Assembly (NCBI RefSeq): GCF_900105945.1
Contig: NZ_FNSO01000004.1
Span: 7,568,001 to 7,632,000 of the forward strand
Source: Amycolatopsis tolypomycina
GTDB lineage: Bacteria; Actinomycetota; Actinomycetes; Mycobacteriales; Pseudonocardiaceae
DNA: 64,000 nt
Direction of reading: 5' to 3'
Positions 10,112 to 18,253 of this stretch are shown in pieces. The notes beneath the pieces were generated by a model, which made no database searches, was not told the origin of the DNA, and saw only the letters and a list, made by a program, of their open reading frames with translations. Made by a program: the position numbers and the translations under genes. Positions within the stretch are counted from its first letter, which is position 1; every line of letters begins with the position of its first letter.

Positions 10112-11262
10112 ACGGCTTTTCGGTCCGGACGAAGCTCACGGCCTGGTACGGCGGGCTGTTCCTGCTCGCCGGGCTGGTCCTGGTCGTCATCAACTACCTG
10201 CTGGTGCAGAGCACCCTGCCGGACCCCACCCGGGCCGCCCTGACGACGATCGGCTCGGCCGACACGCTCTACGGCGTCCAGGCCGACACGGTGGTGGGCG
10301 GCTCTCCGGGGGTGGCGGTGCGGCTGCTCAGCGGCTCGCTCGACGAGTACCGCTCCTCGACGCTGTCGACGCTGGTGGTCGGCTCGGCGATCGCGCTGGT
10401 GGCGACGGCGGCGCTGGCGGTGCTGTTCGGCTGGCTGATGGCGGGCCGCGCGCTGCGGCCGCTGCACGACATCACCTCGGCCGCGCGGCGGCTGGAGGCG
10501 GGCAAGCTCGACCGCCGGATCAACCTCGAAGGGCCACCGGACGAGCTGAAGGAGCTGGCGGACACGTTCGACGGCATGCTCGACCGGCTCGCGGAGTCGT
10601 TCGACAGCCAGAAGCGGTTCGTCGCGAACGCGTCCCACGAGCTCCGGACGCCGCTGGCGGTGCAGCGGACGCTGATCGAGGTGGCGATGGCCGCCCCGGA
10701 CGTCCCACCGGAGCTGAAGAAGCTCGGCACGCACCTGCTCCACACGAACGAGCGCAGCGAGCGGATGATCGAGGGCCTGCTCGTGCTGGCCCGCACCGAC
10801 CGCGGGCTGCACGCGCGCACGCCGGTGCGTCTCGACGAGGTCGTGGCGTCGGTGGTCCGGGCGACGTCCGCCCAGGCCTCGTCGGCGGGGGTGACGGTGG
10901 AAACGCGGCTGCGGCCGCGGACGGTCGCGGGCGACCCGGTGCTGCTCGAGCGGCTGGTGACGAACCTGGTGGTCAACGCGATCACGTACAACGCTTCGGG
11001 CGGCTGGGTGTACGTCGACGTGCGCGGCGACCCGGCGCTGGAGGTGCGGAACTCGGGACCGGTGGTGCCGCCCGAGGCGGTGCCGACGCTGTTCGAGCCG
11101 TTCCGGCGGCTGGGCGGGGCGGAGCGGACCGGGGACACGCGCAACGCGGGGCTGGGGCTGTCGATCGTCCGCTCGGTGGCCCAGGCCCACGGGGGTCGGG
11201 CGGAGGCCCAGCCAGGACGGCGGGGCGGGCTCGCGGTGACGGTCCGGCTGCCGCCGTCTTGA
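10108..11262 (+). CDS. Sensor histidine kinase, HAMP-containing
   Basis: 384 residues. TM1 (~15-34), a short extracytoplasmic loop of ~55 residues, TM2 (~88-111) and HAMP (GRALRPLHDI) lead to HisKA with His177 in NASHELRTPLA and an HATPase domain (N-box LVTNLVVNAITYN; GLGLSIVRSV). It is the partner of the preceding OmpR-type regulator through a GTGA overlap. The small sensor loop suggests sensing at or in the membrane. With the divergent MacAB-like operon it resembles peptide- or envelope-stress detection modules. Confidence 0.9.
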   Translation: MNGFSVRTKLTAWYGGLFLLAGLVLVVINYLLVQSTLPDPTRAALTTIGSADTLYGVQADTVVGGSPGVAVRLLSGSLDEYRSSTLSTLVVGSAIALVATAALAVLFGWLMAGRALRPLHDITSAARRLEAGKLDRRINLEGPPDELKELADTFDGMLDRLAESFDSQKRFVANASHELRTPLAVQRTLIEVAMAAPDVPPELKKLGTHLLHTNERSERMIEGLLVLARTDRGLHARTPVRLDEVVASVVRATSAQASSAGVTVETRLRPRTVAGDPVLLERLVTNLVVNAITYNASGGWVYVDVRGDPALEVRNSGPVVPPEAVPTLFEPFRRLGGAERTGDTRNAGLGLSIVRSVAQAHGGRAEAQPGRRGGLAVTVRLPPS

Positions 11263-11454
11263 TCCACTCGATCGTGACTTTGCGTGCCCGGCGTGTCACC
11301 CCTTTGCCGCTGACCAGCGTGGGTGACGATGCCCACGACGCAAAATGAACAGTGGGCAGTTCGGTGCGGACTCGGCGCGCCTCGCACGTCAAGCCGACGC
11401 GCCGTTCTAACGTGGGCACCCACAACGGTGAAGAAGATCGGGGAGGCGAGAACA

Positions 11455-12300
11455 ATGCGGGCGCTGCGAGTGGTCGGACTGCACGAGGACGGCAAGTCCA
11501 TCGTGCTCGAAGACCCGGCGAGCCGTACTCGTTTCCTGCTCCCGGCTGATGAGCGACTGCGCGCGGCGGCGCGGGGTGACATCACCCGCCTCGGCCAGAT
11601 CGAAATCGAGTTGGAGAGCCAGATGCGGCCACGCGAGATCCAGCAGCGCATCCGGGCAGGCGAGTCCGTCGAGCAGGTCGCCGCGAGCGCCGGTGTCTCG
11701 ACGCAGCGCGTGGAGCGCTACGCCTACCCGGTCCTGCTCGAGCGGTCCCGGACCGCCGAGCTGGCGCAGAGCGCCCACCCGGTCCGCGAGGACGGCCCCG
11801 ACGTGCAGACGCTCGGCGAGGTCGTCGCGCACAGCTTCGGCGTCCGCGGCCACGACTACTCGCAGGCCACCTGGGACTCCTGGAAGGGCGACGACGGCCG
11901 CTGGGTCGTCGTGCTCCGGTGGAAGGCCGGGCGGTCGGACAACCGCGCGCACTGGGCGTTCGCCCCGGGTGCGCACGGCGGCACGGTGACGGCGCTCGAC
12001 GAGAACGCCGAAGTCCTGCTGGACCCGAGCGCCTACCGCGCCCCGCGCACGGTCCGCGCCCTCGCGCCGGCCCGCGAGACGGAGTTCCAGCCGACGCTGG
12101 ATTCGGTGGAGCCGGAGCGGGCCCAGCTGCCGTCGGCCGAACCGGACCCGGACGACGACACCCGCGAGATCCCGCGCGTCCCGGTCGACCCGGACGAGGA
12201 CGCGACGGTGCCGGAGCCACGGCCGAAGGCCAAGAAGAACCACCCGATCGTGCCGTCCTGGGAGGACGTGCTGCTCGGGGTCCGCTCGCAGCGCGGCTAG
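11455..12300 (+). CDS. sepH: Septation protein SepH (DUF3071)
   Basis: 281 residues. The N-terminal ~165 residues are the conserved DUF3071 domain, with MRALRVVGLHEDGKSIVLED, the MRPREIQQRIRAGESVEQVA helix-turn-helix and TWDSWKGDDGRWVVVLRW. The C-terminal ~115 residues are acidic and proline-rich, ending in a short conserved tail (HPIVPSWEDVLLGVR). SepH is known in actinobacteria to bind FtsZ and promote its assembly at division sites. The ATG at 11455 has a GGGGAGGCGAG site upstream. A repeat-capped hairpin follows the stop. Confidence 0.93.
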   Translation: MRALRVVGLHEDGKSIVLEDPASRTRFLLPADERLRAAARGDITRLGQIEIELESQMRPREIQQRIRAGESVEQVAASAGVSTQRVERYAYPVLLERSRTAELAQSAHPVREDGPDVQTLGEVVAHSFGVRGHDYSQATWDSWKGDDGRWVVVLRWKAGRSDNRAHWAFAPGAHGGTVTALDENAEVLLDPSAYRAPRTVRALAPARETEFQPTLDSVEPERAQLPSAEPDPDDDTREIPRVPVDPDEDATVPEPRPKAKKNHPIVPSWEDVLLGVRSQRG

Positions 12301-12310
12301 CCCCAAGCGC

Positions 12311-12507
12311 CCCAATGTGGCGTTGGTTGCGTCCAGCGCACCCAATGTGGCGTTCGGTGCATCCAACGCACCCAATGTGGCGTTCGGTGCGTCCAACGCA
12401 CCCAATGTGGCGTTCGGTGCATCCAACGCACCCAATGTGGCGTTCGGTGCATCCAACGCACCCAATGTGGCGTTCGGTGCATCCAACGCACCGAACGCCA
12501 CATTGGG
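12311..12507. repeat. 30-bp tandem repeat array ending in a 20-bp-arm hairpin
   Basis: Six units starting CCCAATGTGGCG occur at exactly 30-bp steps (12311, 12341, 12371, 12401, 12431, 12461), nearly identical apart from A/G at one position and a few changes in the first. The last unit runs into its own inverted copy: arms 12461-12480 and 12488-12507 pair perfectly around the 7-nt loop ATCCAAC. The element lies between the convergent sepH and yjbR-like genes. It looks like a terminator hairpin whose left arm has been tandemly amplified. Confidence 0.9.
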
Positions 12508-12510
12508 GCG

Positions 12511-12861
12511 CTAGTCCACCAGCGCGGCGAGCGTCTTCGGCGCCACCAGCCGGTAGGCCTCGCGCACGATCCGCTCGACCTCGGCCCAGTCGACGTCGAC
12601 GTCCAGCCGCACGCCCAGCCAGCCGCGGTGCCCGACGTACGGCGGCCGGAAGAACCGCTCCGGCTCCGTGCGCACCAGTTCCTCCTGCACCCCGGGCGGT
12701 GCCGGGCACCAGAACGCGAGCATGTCGTCGTGGTGGTGGTCGGCGAACATCACGAATGTCTTCTTGCCGCGCACGAACCACGTCGGCTCGCCGTGGCTGA
12801 GCCGCTCGGTCGTCTCCGGCAGGGCGAGGCACAACTTCCGCAAAGCCTCCAGCTGCTGCAT
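12511..12861 (-). CDS. MmcQ/YjbR family protein
   Basis: 116 residues, the full length for the family. Typical features are the N-terminal LEALRKLCLALPETTE, the aromatic core HGEPTWFVRGKKTFVMF and the C-terminal YVGHRGWLGVRLD ... VERIVREAYRLVAPK. The fold is a double-wing (CyaY-like) DNA-binding-type fold; the cellular role is not established. A TAGCCT -10 hexamer ends six bases before the ATG, so the transcript is probably leaderless. Confidence 0.88.
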   Translation of the reverse strand: MQQLEALRKLCLALPETTERLSHGEPTWFVRGKKTFVMFADHHHDDMLAFWCPAPPGVQEELVRTEPERFFRPPYVGHRGWLGVRLDVDVDWAEVERIVREAYRLVAPKTLAALVD

Positions 12862-12901
12862 CCCGCAAGGCTACGATGTCACGCTGAGGGAGGGAACGAT
12901 C

Positions 12902-14344
12902 ATGCGGAGTGACCAGCAGGCCTGGCTCGTCCGCTTCGGCGAACTGAGGTACCGCGCGTTCGGCGGTGCCCCGGTGGTCGAGGTGGCGCCCGCGCAGTGG
13001 GGCCTCGACCCGACGACCATCCGGCAGGCCGCGCACTCGCGCCGGTACCGGGAAACCGCGCCGGACCAAGCGGATTTCCTGCGGTTCGAGTTCGCGCCCA
13101 GGCTCTTCCCGCCGCCGTTCGACCGCGGCCCCGGCACGGACGCCGCCCGCCGCCGGCTCGCGAAGCTGCTGCGCGAACAGGAGCAGTTCTGGGCGAGTTC
13201 GCGGCGGTTGCGGCTCAGCCGCGACGACATCGGCAAAGCCGGCGCGGCGGCCGGGATGACCGTCGTCGCCGAAGCCGCCGATCCGACCGACCGGCTCCTG
13301 CTGCTGCGGCGCACCGGGCTCCCCGACGAGGAGCTGCGGCCCCGCACGCCCGGACGCCTGCTCGACCTGAGCACGGTTCAAGGCCTGGCCGCGGTCCTCA
13401 GCGTCGCCGTGGCGGGCGTCGGCACCTGGTTCGCGGCCACCGCCGAACAGAAGTGGCCGCTCCTGCTGATCCCGGTCTTGCTGGTCGCCGCGGTGGCGGC
13501 GCAGTTCCTGATCCGCGGGATCGCCGGCCGGTCGCCGCGCATGCCGTGGCTGGACGAGCCGTTCGACGGCAGTCCCCAGGTGATCGTGCTGCCGCCGCCG
13601 TCGGTGTCCCCCGAACTGCTCGGCGAAGTCGCTTCGCTCTACGGCTACTTCTCCGCCGGCCCGTGCGACTCGACCCGCAACGCCCTCGACGTGTTGTTCC
13701 GGAAAACCCGGCCCGGCCTCATTTTCGGCACTCCGGCGCCCCCGGCGCCGCGGGTCCCGTCGTCCTTCGAGATCCCGGCCGGCTCACCGGACCGGGAGCA
13801 GTGGCTGCGCAACCACCTCGACGGCCGGGCCGAGCTGTGGGTGAGCGTCCGGCACGCGAAGCTGGCACCGGCCCGGATCGTCGAGATCGCGGGCGGCGAG
13901 GGGCTGCACCCCGTCGCGGAGTTCGCCGACAGCACCGACCGGATCCTGCTGCTGCGCGGCAATTCGCCCGTGCCCGCCCGGAAGTTCCGGATGTCGTTCG
14001 CCGGCTTCCTCGTCCCGGCGGGGTGGGCCGTGCTGTGTTTCCTCGGCGGTCTCGGCACGATGGCGCTGACCGGCGACGAGAACATCTTCGCGATCGGCTT
14101 CGGCCTCGCCGTGCTGGGTGTGCCGCCGCTGCTGTGGGTGCTCCGGATCTTCCCCCGGTCCGTGCGCGTCGGCTGGCTGGCCGGCGAGTTCGACGGCAGC
14201 GCCGGCGTGACGTTCTTCTCCGGCCAGTTCGACGTCTCCCCCGAACTGACCCGCCAGATCGCCGCGTTCCACGGCTACCACTTCCGCAGCCAGACGGCGA
14301 CCCGGGCGCAGGGCACGCTCGTCACGTACGTCCGGCTGCGCTAG
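12902..14344 (+). CDS. Membrane protein built from two homologous halves
   Basis: 480 residues. I recognise no family, but the protein is an internal duplication. Residues ~100-255 and ~305-480 each contain a soluble segment ending in a DRLLLLR or DRILLLR strand (ADPTDRLLLLRR; ADSTDRILLLRG), two adjacent membrane helices, and a WL(D/A)(E/G)xFDGS segment followed by SPEL and a GY motif (SLYGYF; AFHGYH). The first ~95 residues are extra. The start at 12902 follows a GGAGGGA site. Its stop shares CTAG with the convergent DUF2537 gene. A membrane sensor or scaffold role is a guess. Confidence 0.7.
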   Translation: MRSDQQAWLVRFGELRYRAFGGAPVVEVAPAQWGLDPTTIRQAAHSRRYRETAPDQADFLRFEFAPRLFPPPFDRGPGTDAARRRLAKLLREQEQFWASSRRLRLSRDDIGKAGAAAGMTVVAEAADPTDRLLLLRRTGLPDEELRPRTPGRLLDLSTVQGLAAVLSVAVAGVGTWFAATAEQKWPLLLIPVLLVAAVAAQFLIRGIAGRSPRMPWLDEPFDGSPQVIVLPPPSVSPELLGEVASLYGYFSAGPCDSTRNALDVLFRKTRPGLIFGTPAPPAPRVPSSFEIPAGSPDREQWLRNHLDGRAELWVSVRHAKLAPARIVEIAGGEGLHPVAEFADSTDRILLLRGNSPVPARKFRMSFAGFLVPAGWAVLCFLGGLGTMALTGDENIFAIGFGLAVLGVPPLLWVLRIFPRSVRVGWLAGEFDGSAGVTFFSGQFDVSPELTRQIAAFHGYHFRSQTATRAQGTLVTYVRLR

Positions 14345-14952
14345 AAGGCGATCACCAGCACGCCGAACCACGCGATCACGACCCCGCCCGCCGCGCCGTA
14401 GGCGGCCCAGCGCAGGATCGGGGTGCGGCGGATCAGCCACAGCGACGGCGTGATCCCGGCGGTCACGATGACCGAAGCCACCAGCGCCAGCCAGCCGCTG
14501 GTTTCGCGGGCCAGCGTCGAAGCCAGCGCCAGCATGGCGACGACGACCACGGCCGCGATGAACGCCGACACGGTCAGGCCGGTCAGCCACGGGGTCGGCT
14601 CGCCGGGCGGGCCGGGCGGCCCGAGCACCGACCGGATGAACCGGTGGCCCGGCGCGGTCGACGGCGGCGGCGGCTCGACGACCGTGTCCTCCCCGGTCAC
14701 CGGGTCCACGAACCGCACGGTCGTGCCCATCACCGAGGCCAGCCTGCCTGCCAGCTGGCGGCCGCGCTGCGAGACCACCGCGCCCGCCTCCTCGCCGGAG
14801 TCGGCGGAGACCGCGGACGCCACGCGCGCCCACTCGTGCAGGGCCTGGGCGAGATCGGCGCCGATCGCGAGCTTGTGCGGGTCCACCTCGCGCGCGTGCT
14901 CCCCGCCCGGGCCGGCCAGCACGGCGCGCTCGTCCCGGATCCGCAGCTCCAT
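14341..14952 (-). CDS. DUF2537-like membrane protein
   Basis: 203 residues: an N-terminal soluble domain (MELRIRDERAVLAG ... ALHEWARVA), a proline-rich linker and three or four C-terminal hydrophobic helices. Position between sepH and a SpoU methyltransferase matches the DUF2537 gene of mycobacteria (from memory Rv0882), though that protein is shorter. No function is known. It follows the SpoU gene by ~30 bp on the same strand and may be co-transcribed with it. Confidence 0.65.
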   Translation of the reverse strand: MELRIRDERAVLAGPGGEHAREVDPHKLAIGADLAQALHEWARVASAVSADSGEEAGAVVSQRGRQLAGRLASVMGTTVRFVDPVTGEDTVVEPPPPSTAPGHRFIRSVLGPPGPPGEPTPWLTGLTVSAFIAAVVVVAMLALASTLARETSGWLALVASVIVTAGITPSLWLIRRTPILRWAAYGAAGGVVIAWFGVLVIAF

Positions 14953-14981
14953 GGTGCCCCTTCCCGCCTGGAGAACAGACT

Positions 14982-15788
14982 TTAGCCGCCCCTGGCCAGT
15001 TCGTAGAAGGCGACGGCGGCGGCCGTGGCGATGTTCAGTGAATCGACTCCGGCCGGCATGGGTATCCGGACGGCATGATCAGCCGCCGCGAGCGCCGCCT
15101 CGGTCAGTCCGGGGCCTTCGGCGCCGAAGAGCAGCGCCACCCGCCCGGGCGCGTGCTCCCGCAGCGCGGGCAGCGGGATCGAACCCGGCCGCGGAGTGCA
15201 CGCCGCCACGGTGAACCCGCGCGCCCGCAGGTCGTCGAGGCCGCCCGGCCAGTCCGCCAGGTGCCCGAACGGCACGCGCAGGACGTGCCCCATCGACACG
15301 CGCACACTGCGCCGGTACAGCGGATCGGAGCAGCCGGGGCCGAGCAGCACCCCGCCGACGCCGAGCGCCGCCGCGTTGCGGAAGAGCGCGCCGAGGTTTT
15401 CGTGGTCGCCGACGCCTTCCAGCACGGCGATCGGCCCGGTGCCTCCGGTGACTTCGGCGACCGTCAGCGGCGCGGGCCGGTCGGCCACGGCGAGGATCCC
15501 CCGGTTGAGGTGGAACCCGACGACGTCGGCCATCGTCTCCGCGGAGGTGACGTACTGGGGCACGTCGAGCCCGGCCAGGTCGTCGGCCAGCTCGGCGAAC
15601 CGCCGCTGCACGCCCAGCAGCGCCCGCACCGGGTAGCGGGAGGCCAGCAGCCGGGACACCACGACGGTGCCTTCGGCGATGACGAGACCCCGGCCACCGG
15701 GCCGGTCCGGCCGACGGTCCGCAGTGGACAGGTCACGGAAATCGTCGACCCGCGGATCGTCGGATCGGCCGATGTGGATCACGCCCAT
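14982..15788 (-). CDS. TrmH/SpoU family RNA 2'-O-methyltransferase
   Basis: 268 residues. An N-terminal RNA-binding-like domain (VIAEGTVVVSRLLASRYPVRALL) precedes a SPOUT knot with the three family motifs: NLGALFRNAAALG, LLFGAEGPGL and VDSLNIATAAAVAFYE. It would transfer methyl from S-adenosylmethionine to a ribose 2'-OH in tRNA or rRNA; the exact site cannot be told. The gene keeps the mycobacterial position next to DUF2537 and sepH. Confidence 0.9.
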   Translation of the reverse strand: MGVIHIGRSDDPRVDDFRDLSTADRRPDRPGGRGLVIAEGTVVVSRLLASRYPVRALLGVQRRFAELADDLAGLDVPQYVTSAETMADVVGFHLNRGILAVADRPAPLTVAEVTGGTGPIAVLEGVGDHENLGALFRNAAALGVGGVLLGPGCSDPLYRRSVRVSMGHVLRVPFGHLADWPGGLDDLRARGFTVAACTPRPGSIPLPALREHAPGRVALLFGAEGPGLTEAALAAADHAVRIPMPAGVDSLNIATAAAVAFYELARGG

Positions 15789-15989
15789 CCGCCCAGTCTG
15801 TCATCCGCTTGCCGGGCGGCTCACTGGTCCGAACGTCCACCGCCCGGTGGTACGAACGGGGCCATTTTGCTTTCGGTTAACCGCCCGTGACGGAGAGCAC
15901 CAGTTTGGCCGCTAGCCCGGCTGCATCGCCTGTGTAACGGTTGTCCGCCGGGGCCTGAACACGTCCTAGTCCACCGACACGAAGCAGGG

Positions 15990-17495
15990 ATGGTCATGGG
16001 GATGGACCTCGAGGCTCAGCCGTTCAACACGCTGGACCGAGGACGGTACCGCCGCAAGGTGCAGCGTTGCCTCGACACGCTGGCCCGCATGCTCACCGAC
16101 GGCAGCTTCTCGTTCCCCCGCAAGAACATCGGCCTCGAAGTCGAGCTGAACCTCGTCGACCGCGAACTGCGCCCGTCGATGACGAACACCGCGGTGCTGG
16201 AGGCGCTCGACGACCCGTCGTTCACCACCGAGCTGGGCCAGCACAACATCGAGCTGAACGTCCCGCCGCGGCCGCTGGCCGGCGATTCCGCCCTCCAGCT
16301 GGAAGACGACCTCCGCGCGTACCTCGACACCGCGGCGACGAAGGCCCGCGACACCGGCTCGTCGCTGGCCATGATCGGCATCCTGCCGACGTTGAAGCAC
16401 GAGCACTTCGACCAGAAGTGGCTCACCAACAAGGCCCGCTACGCCACGCTGAACGACCAGATCTTCGCCGCGCGCGGCGAACGCACGGTGCTCGCCATGG
16501 AAGGCGCGCCGCTGCCCGGCCAGCAGCCCGAGCGCCTGCGCAGCTACGCGGAGTCGATCCTGCCCGAGGCCGCGTGCACCAGCGTGCAGCTGCACCTGCA
16601 GGTCGCGCCCGAGGAGTTCGCCGCGCACTGGAACGCGGCGCAGTGCCTGGCCGGGCTGCAGATCGCGCTGGCGTCGAATTCGCCGTTCCTGCTCGGCAAG
16701 GCGCTGTGGCACGAGACGCGGATCCCGCTGTTCCTCCAGGCGACCGACACCCGGCCGGAGGAGCTGAAGAACCAGGGCGTGCGGCCGCGGGTGTGGTTCG
16801 GCGAGCGCTGGATCACGTCGATCTTCGACCTGTTCGAGGAGAACGTCCGCTACTTCCCCGGCCTGCTCCCGGAAACCGACGCCGAAGACCCGATCGAAGC
16901 GCTCGACGCCGGCCAGGCGCCGAAGCTCACCGAGCTGCGCATGCACAACGGGACGATCTGGCGCTGGAACCGCCCGGTGTACGACGTCGTCGACGGCCTG
17001 CCGCACCTGCGCGTGGAGAACCGCGTGCTGCCCGCCGGGCCCACGGTGGTCGACACGGTGGCGAACGCGGCCTTCTTCTACGGCGCCCAGCGTGCGCTGG
17101 CCGAGGCGGAACGCCCGGTGTGGAGCCAGATGTCGTTCCAGGCGGCCGAAGAGAACCTGTACGCGGGCGCGCGGCGGGGCTTCGACGGGCAGCTGTACTG
17201 GCCGGGCATCGGCTGGATCCCGCCGGACGAGCTGGCGCTGCGCGTGCTGCTGCCGCTCGCCCACGAGGGCCTGCGCCGCTCCGACGTCTCCGACGAAGCC
17301 CGCGAGCGCTACCTCGGGATCATCGAGCGCCGGTGCCTGGCCCGGCGGACCGGGGCGACCTGGCAGCGCGACTACGTCCTGCGCGCGCAGGAACGCGGGC
17401 TCGACCGCGAGGCGGCGCTCAGCCTGATGCTGGGGCGCTACCTCGAGCTGTCCGAATCGGGCGAACCGGTGCACACGTGGCCGCTCACCGACTGA
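15990..17495 (+). CDS. Glutamate-cysteine ligase family protein
   Basis: 501 residues with the GCS2-type core: GLEVELNLVDRELRP, ELGQHNIELN, and a later MHNGTIWRWNRPVYD and LRVENRVLPAGPT. The family joins glutamate to cysteine or a similar amine with ATP. Actinobacteria make mycothiol rather than glutathione, so the true product may be gamma-glutamylcysteine, for example for ergothioneine synthesis, or another gamma-glutamyl compound; no ergothioneine genes are adjacent. In-frame ATGs lie at 15990, 15996 and 16002; AGGG at 15986-15989 favours 15996. A hairpin with 25-bp arms follows. Confidence 0.82.
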   Translation: MVMGMDLEAQPFNTLDRGRYRRKVQRCLDTLARMLTDGSFSFPRKNIGLEVELNLVDRELRPSMTNTAVLEALDDPSFTTELGQHNIELNVPPRPLAGDSALQLEDDLRAYLDTAATKARDTGSSLAMIGILPTLKHEHFDQKWLTNKARYATLNDQIFAARGERTVLAMEGAPLPGQQPERLRSYAESILPEAACTSVQLHLQVAPEEFAAHWNAAQCLAGLQIALASNSPFLLGKALWHETRIPLFLQATDTRPEELKNQGVRPRVWFGERWITSIFDLFEENVRYFPGLLPETDAEDPIEALDAGQAPKLTELRMHNGTIWRWNRPVYDVVDGLPHLRVENRVLPAGPTVVDTVANAAFFYGAQRALAEAERPVWSQMSFQAAEENLYAGARRGFDGQLYWPGIGWIPPDELALRVLLPLAHEGLRRSDVSDEARERYLGIIERRCLARRTGATWQRDYVLRAQERGLDREAALSLMLGRYLELSESGEPVHTWPLTD

Positions 17496-17504
17496 TCCTC
17501 GGGG

Positions 17505-17561
17505 CACTTTCACGTGAAAGTGCCGCTTTGTCGCGCAAAGCGGCACTTTCACGTGAAAGTG
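17505..17561 (+). terminator. Perfect 25-bp inverted repeat with 7-nt loop
   Basis: Arms 17505-17529 and 17537-17561 are exact complements around GTCGCGC. Each arm starts with or ends in an 18-bp perfect palindrome (CACTTTCACGTGAAAGTG), so two nested hairpins are possible. It separates two genes that read in the same direction, so it may end gshA-like transcription, act as an operator for the TetR gene, or both. Confidence 0.78.
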
Positions 17562-17571
17562 GCGCTCGCGC

Positions 17572-17577
17572 TAGCCT
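17572..17577 (+). promoter_or_regulatory. Leaderless -10 element of tetR
   Basis: TAGCCT ends six bases before the ATG at 17584, matching the TANNNT leaderless promoter pattern seen at several genes here. Confidence 0.4.
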
Positions 17578-17583
17578 GGGTGG

Positions 17584-18180
17584 ATGCCGAAGATTCTCGG
17601 TGAGTCGCTGGAGGCGCACCGGCGTGAGGTGCGGGCCCGGGTCTTCGAAGTCCTGCGCGCCCAGCTCTACGAACGCGGCTTCGACGCGATCACGCTCGCC
17701 GGGGTGGCGTCGGCGGCCGGCGTGGGCCGGACGGCGCTGTACAACCACTTCCCGGACAAGGAAAGCCTGCTCGTCGCGTTCGTCGAGGACGAAGCGGCCC
17801 GGTACGTCACGCGGCTGACCGAGGCCGTCGAGGCCCAGGCCGACCCGGTCGACCAGCTGGCGACGTTCGTCCGGCTCCAGCTGCGCGTGCTGTCGGAGTT
17901 CCACATGCCACCGGGCACGGCGCTCGCGTCGGCACTGGCCCCGGCGGCGTACCGGCGCATCAGCGCGCACGCCGACCCGATCACCGACAGGCTGCGCGCC
18001 ATCCTCACCGGCGGCGTCGACCTGGGCCGCTGGCCGGCCGAGGACCCGGACGTGCTGATCCCGATGATCATCGCGGCGCTGGGCAACCGCACCCTGGTCG
18101 ACGGCCCCGCCGAACGGCTGGAGGACGTCGTCGAGGCGGCGGTGCGGTTCGTCCTGCGCGCGGTCGGGGCGGCAGTTTAG
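17584..18180 (+). CDS. TetR family transcriptional regulator
   Basis: 198 residues. The N-terminal HTH (FDAITLAGVASAAGVGRTALYNHFPDKESLLVAFV) is complete, and the C-terminal ligand domain is of ordinary length. It sits directly upstream of a heme oxygenase gene, and a perfect CTGACA-GCG-TGTCAG inverted repeat lies between the two (18216-18230). The simplest reading is that it represses the heme oxygenase and responds to heme, a tetrapyrrole or a related ligand; that is inference. Confidence 0.88.
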   Translation: MPKILGESLEAHRREVRARVFEVLRAQLYERGFDAITLAGVASAAGVGRTALYNHFPDKESLLVAFVEDEAARYVTRLTEAVEAQADPVDQLATFVRLQLRVLSEFHMPPGTALASALAPAAYRRISAHADPITDRLRAILTGGVDLGRWPAEDPDVLIPMIIAALGNRTLVDGPAERLEDVVEAAVRFVLRAVGAAV

Positions 18181-18190
18181 GGTGGCCTAA
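18177..18190 (+). promoter_or_regulatory. Weak IdeR/DtxR-like half box
   Basis: TTAGG-GTGG-CCTAA overlaps the tetR stop 64 bp upstream of the heme oxygenase start. It shares only about half of the 19-bp iron-box consensus, but heme oxygenase genes of corynebacteria are DtxR-controlled, so it is recorded. Confidence 0.25.
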
Positions 18191-18215
18191 GTCCGGTTCA
18201 TGCCCTACGATCTTT

Positions 18216-18230
18216 CTGACAGCGTGTCAG
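18216..18230 (+). promoter_or_regulatory. Putative TetR operator
   Basis: CTGACA-GCG-TGTCAG, perfect 6-bp arms, lies 23 bp upstream of the heme oxygenase ATG and just downstream of a tetR gene. Typical size and symmetry for a TetR site. Confidence 0.55.
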
Positions 18231-18253
18231 ATCGATCGCCGGGAGGCCTGCCC

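Noticed and set aside
12311..12507. CRISPR-like array of 30-bp repeats
   Set aside because: The units are contiguous with no spacers, no cas genes are near, and the last unit forms a hairpin with an inverted copy.
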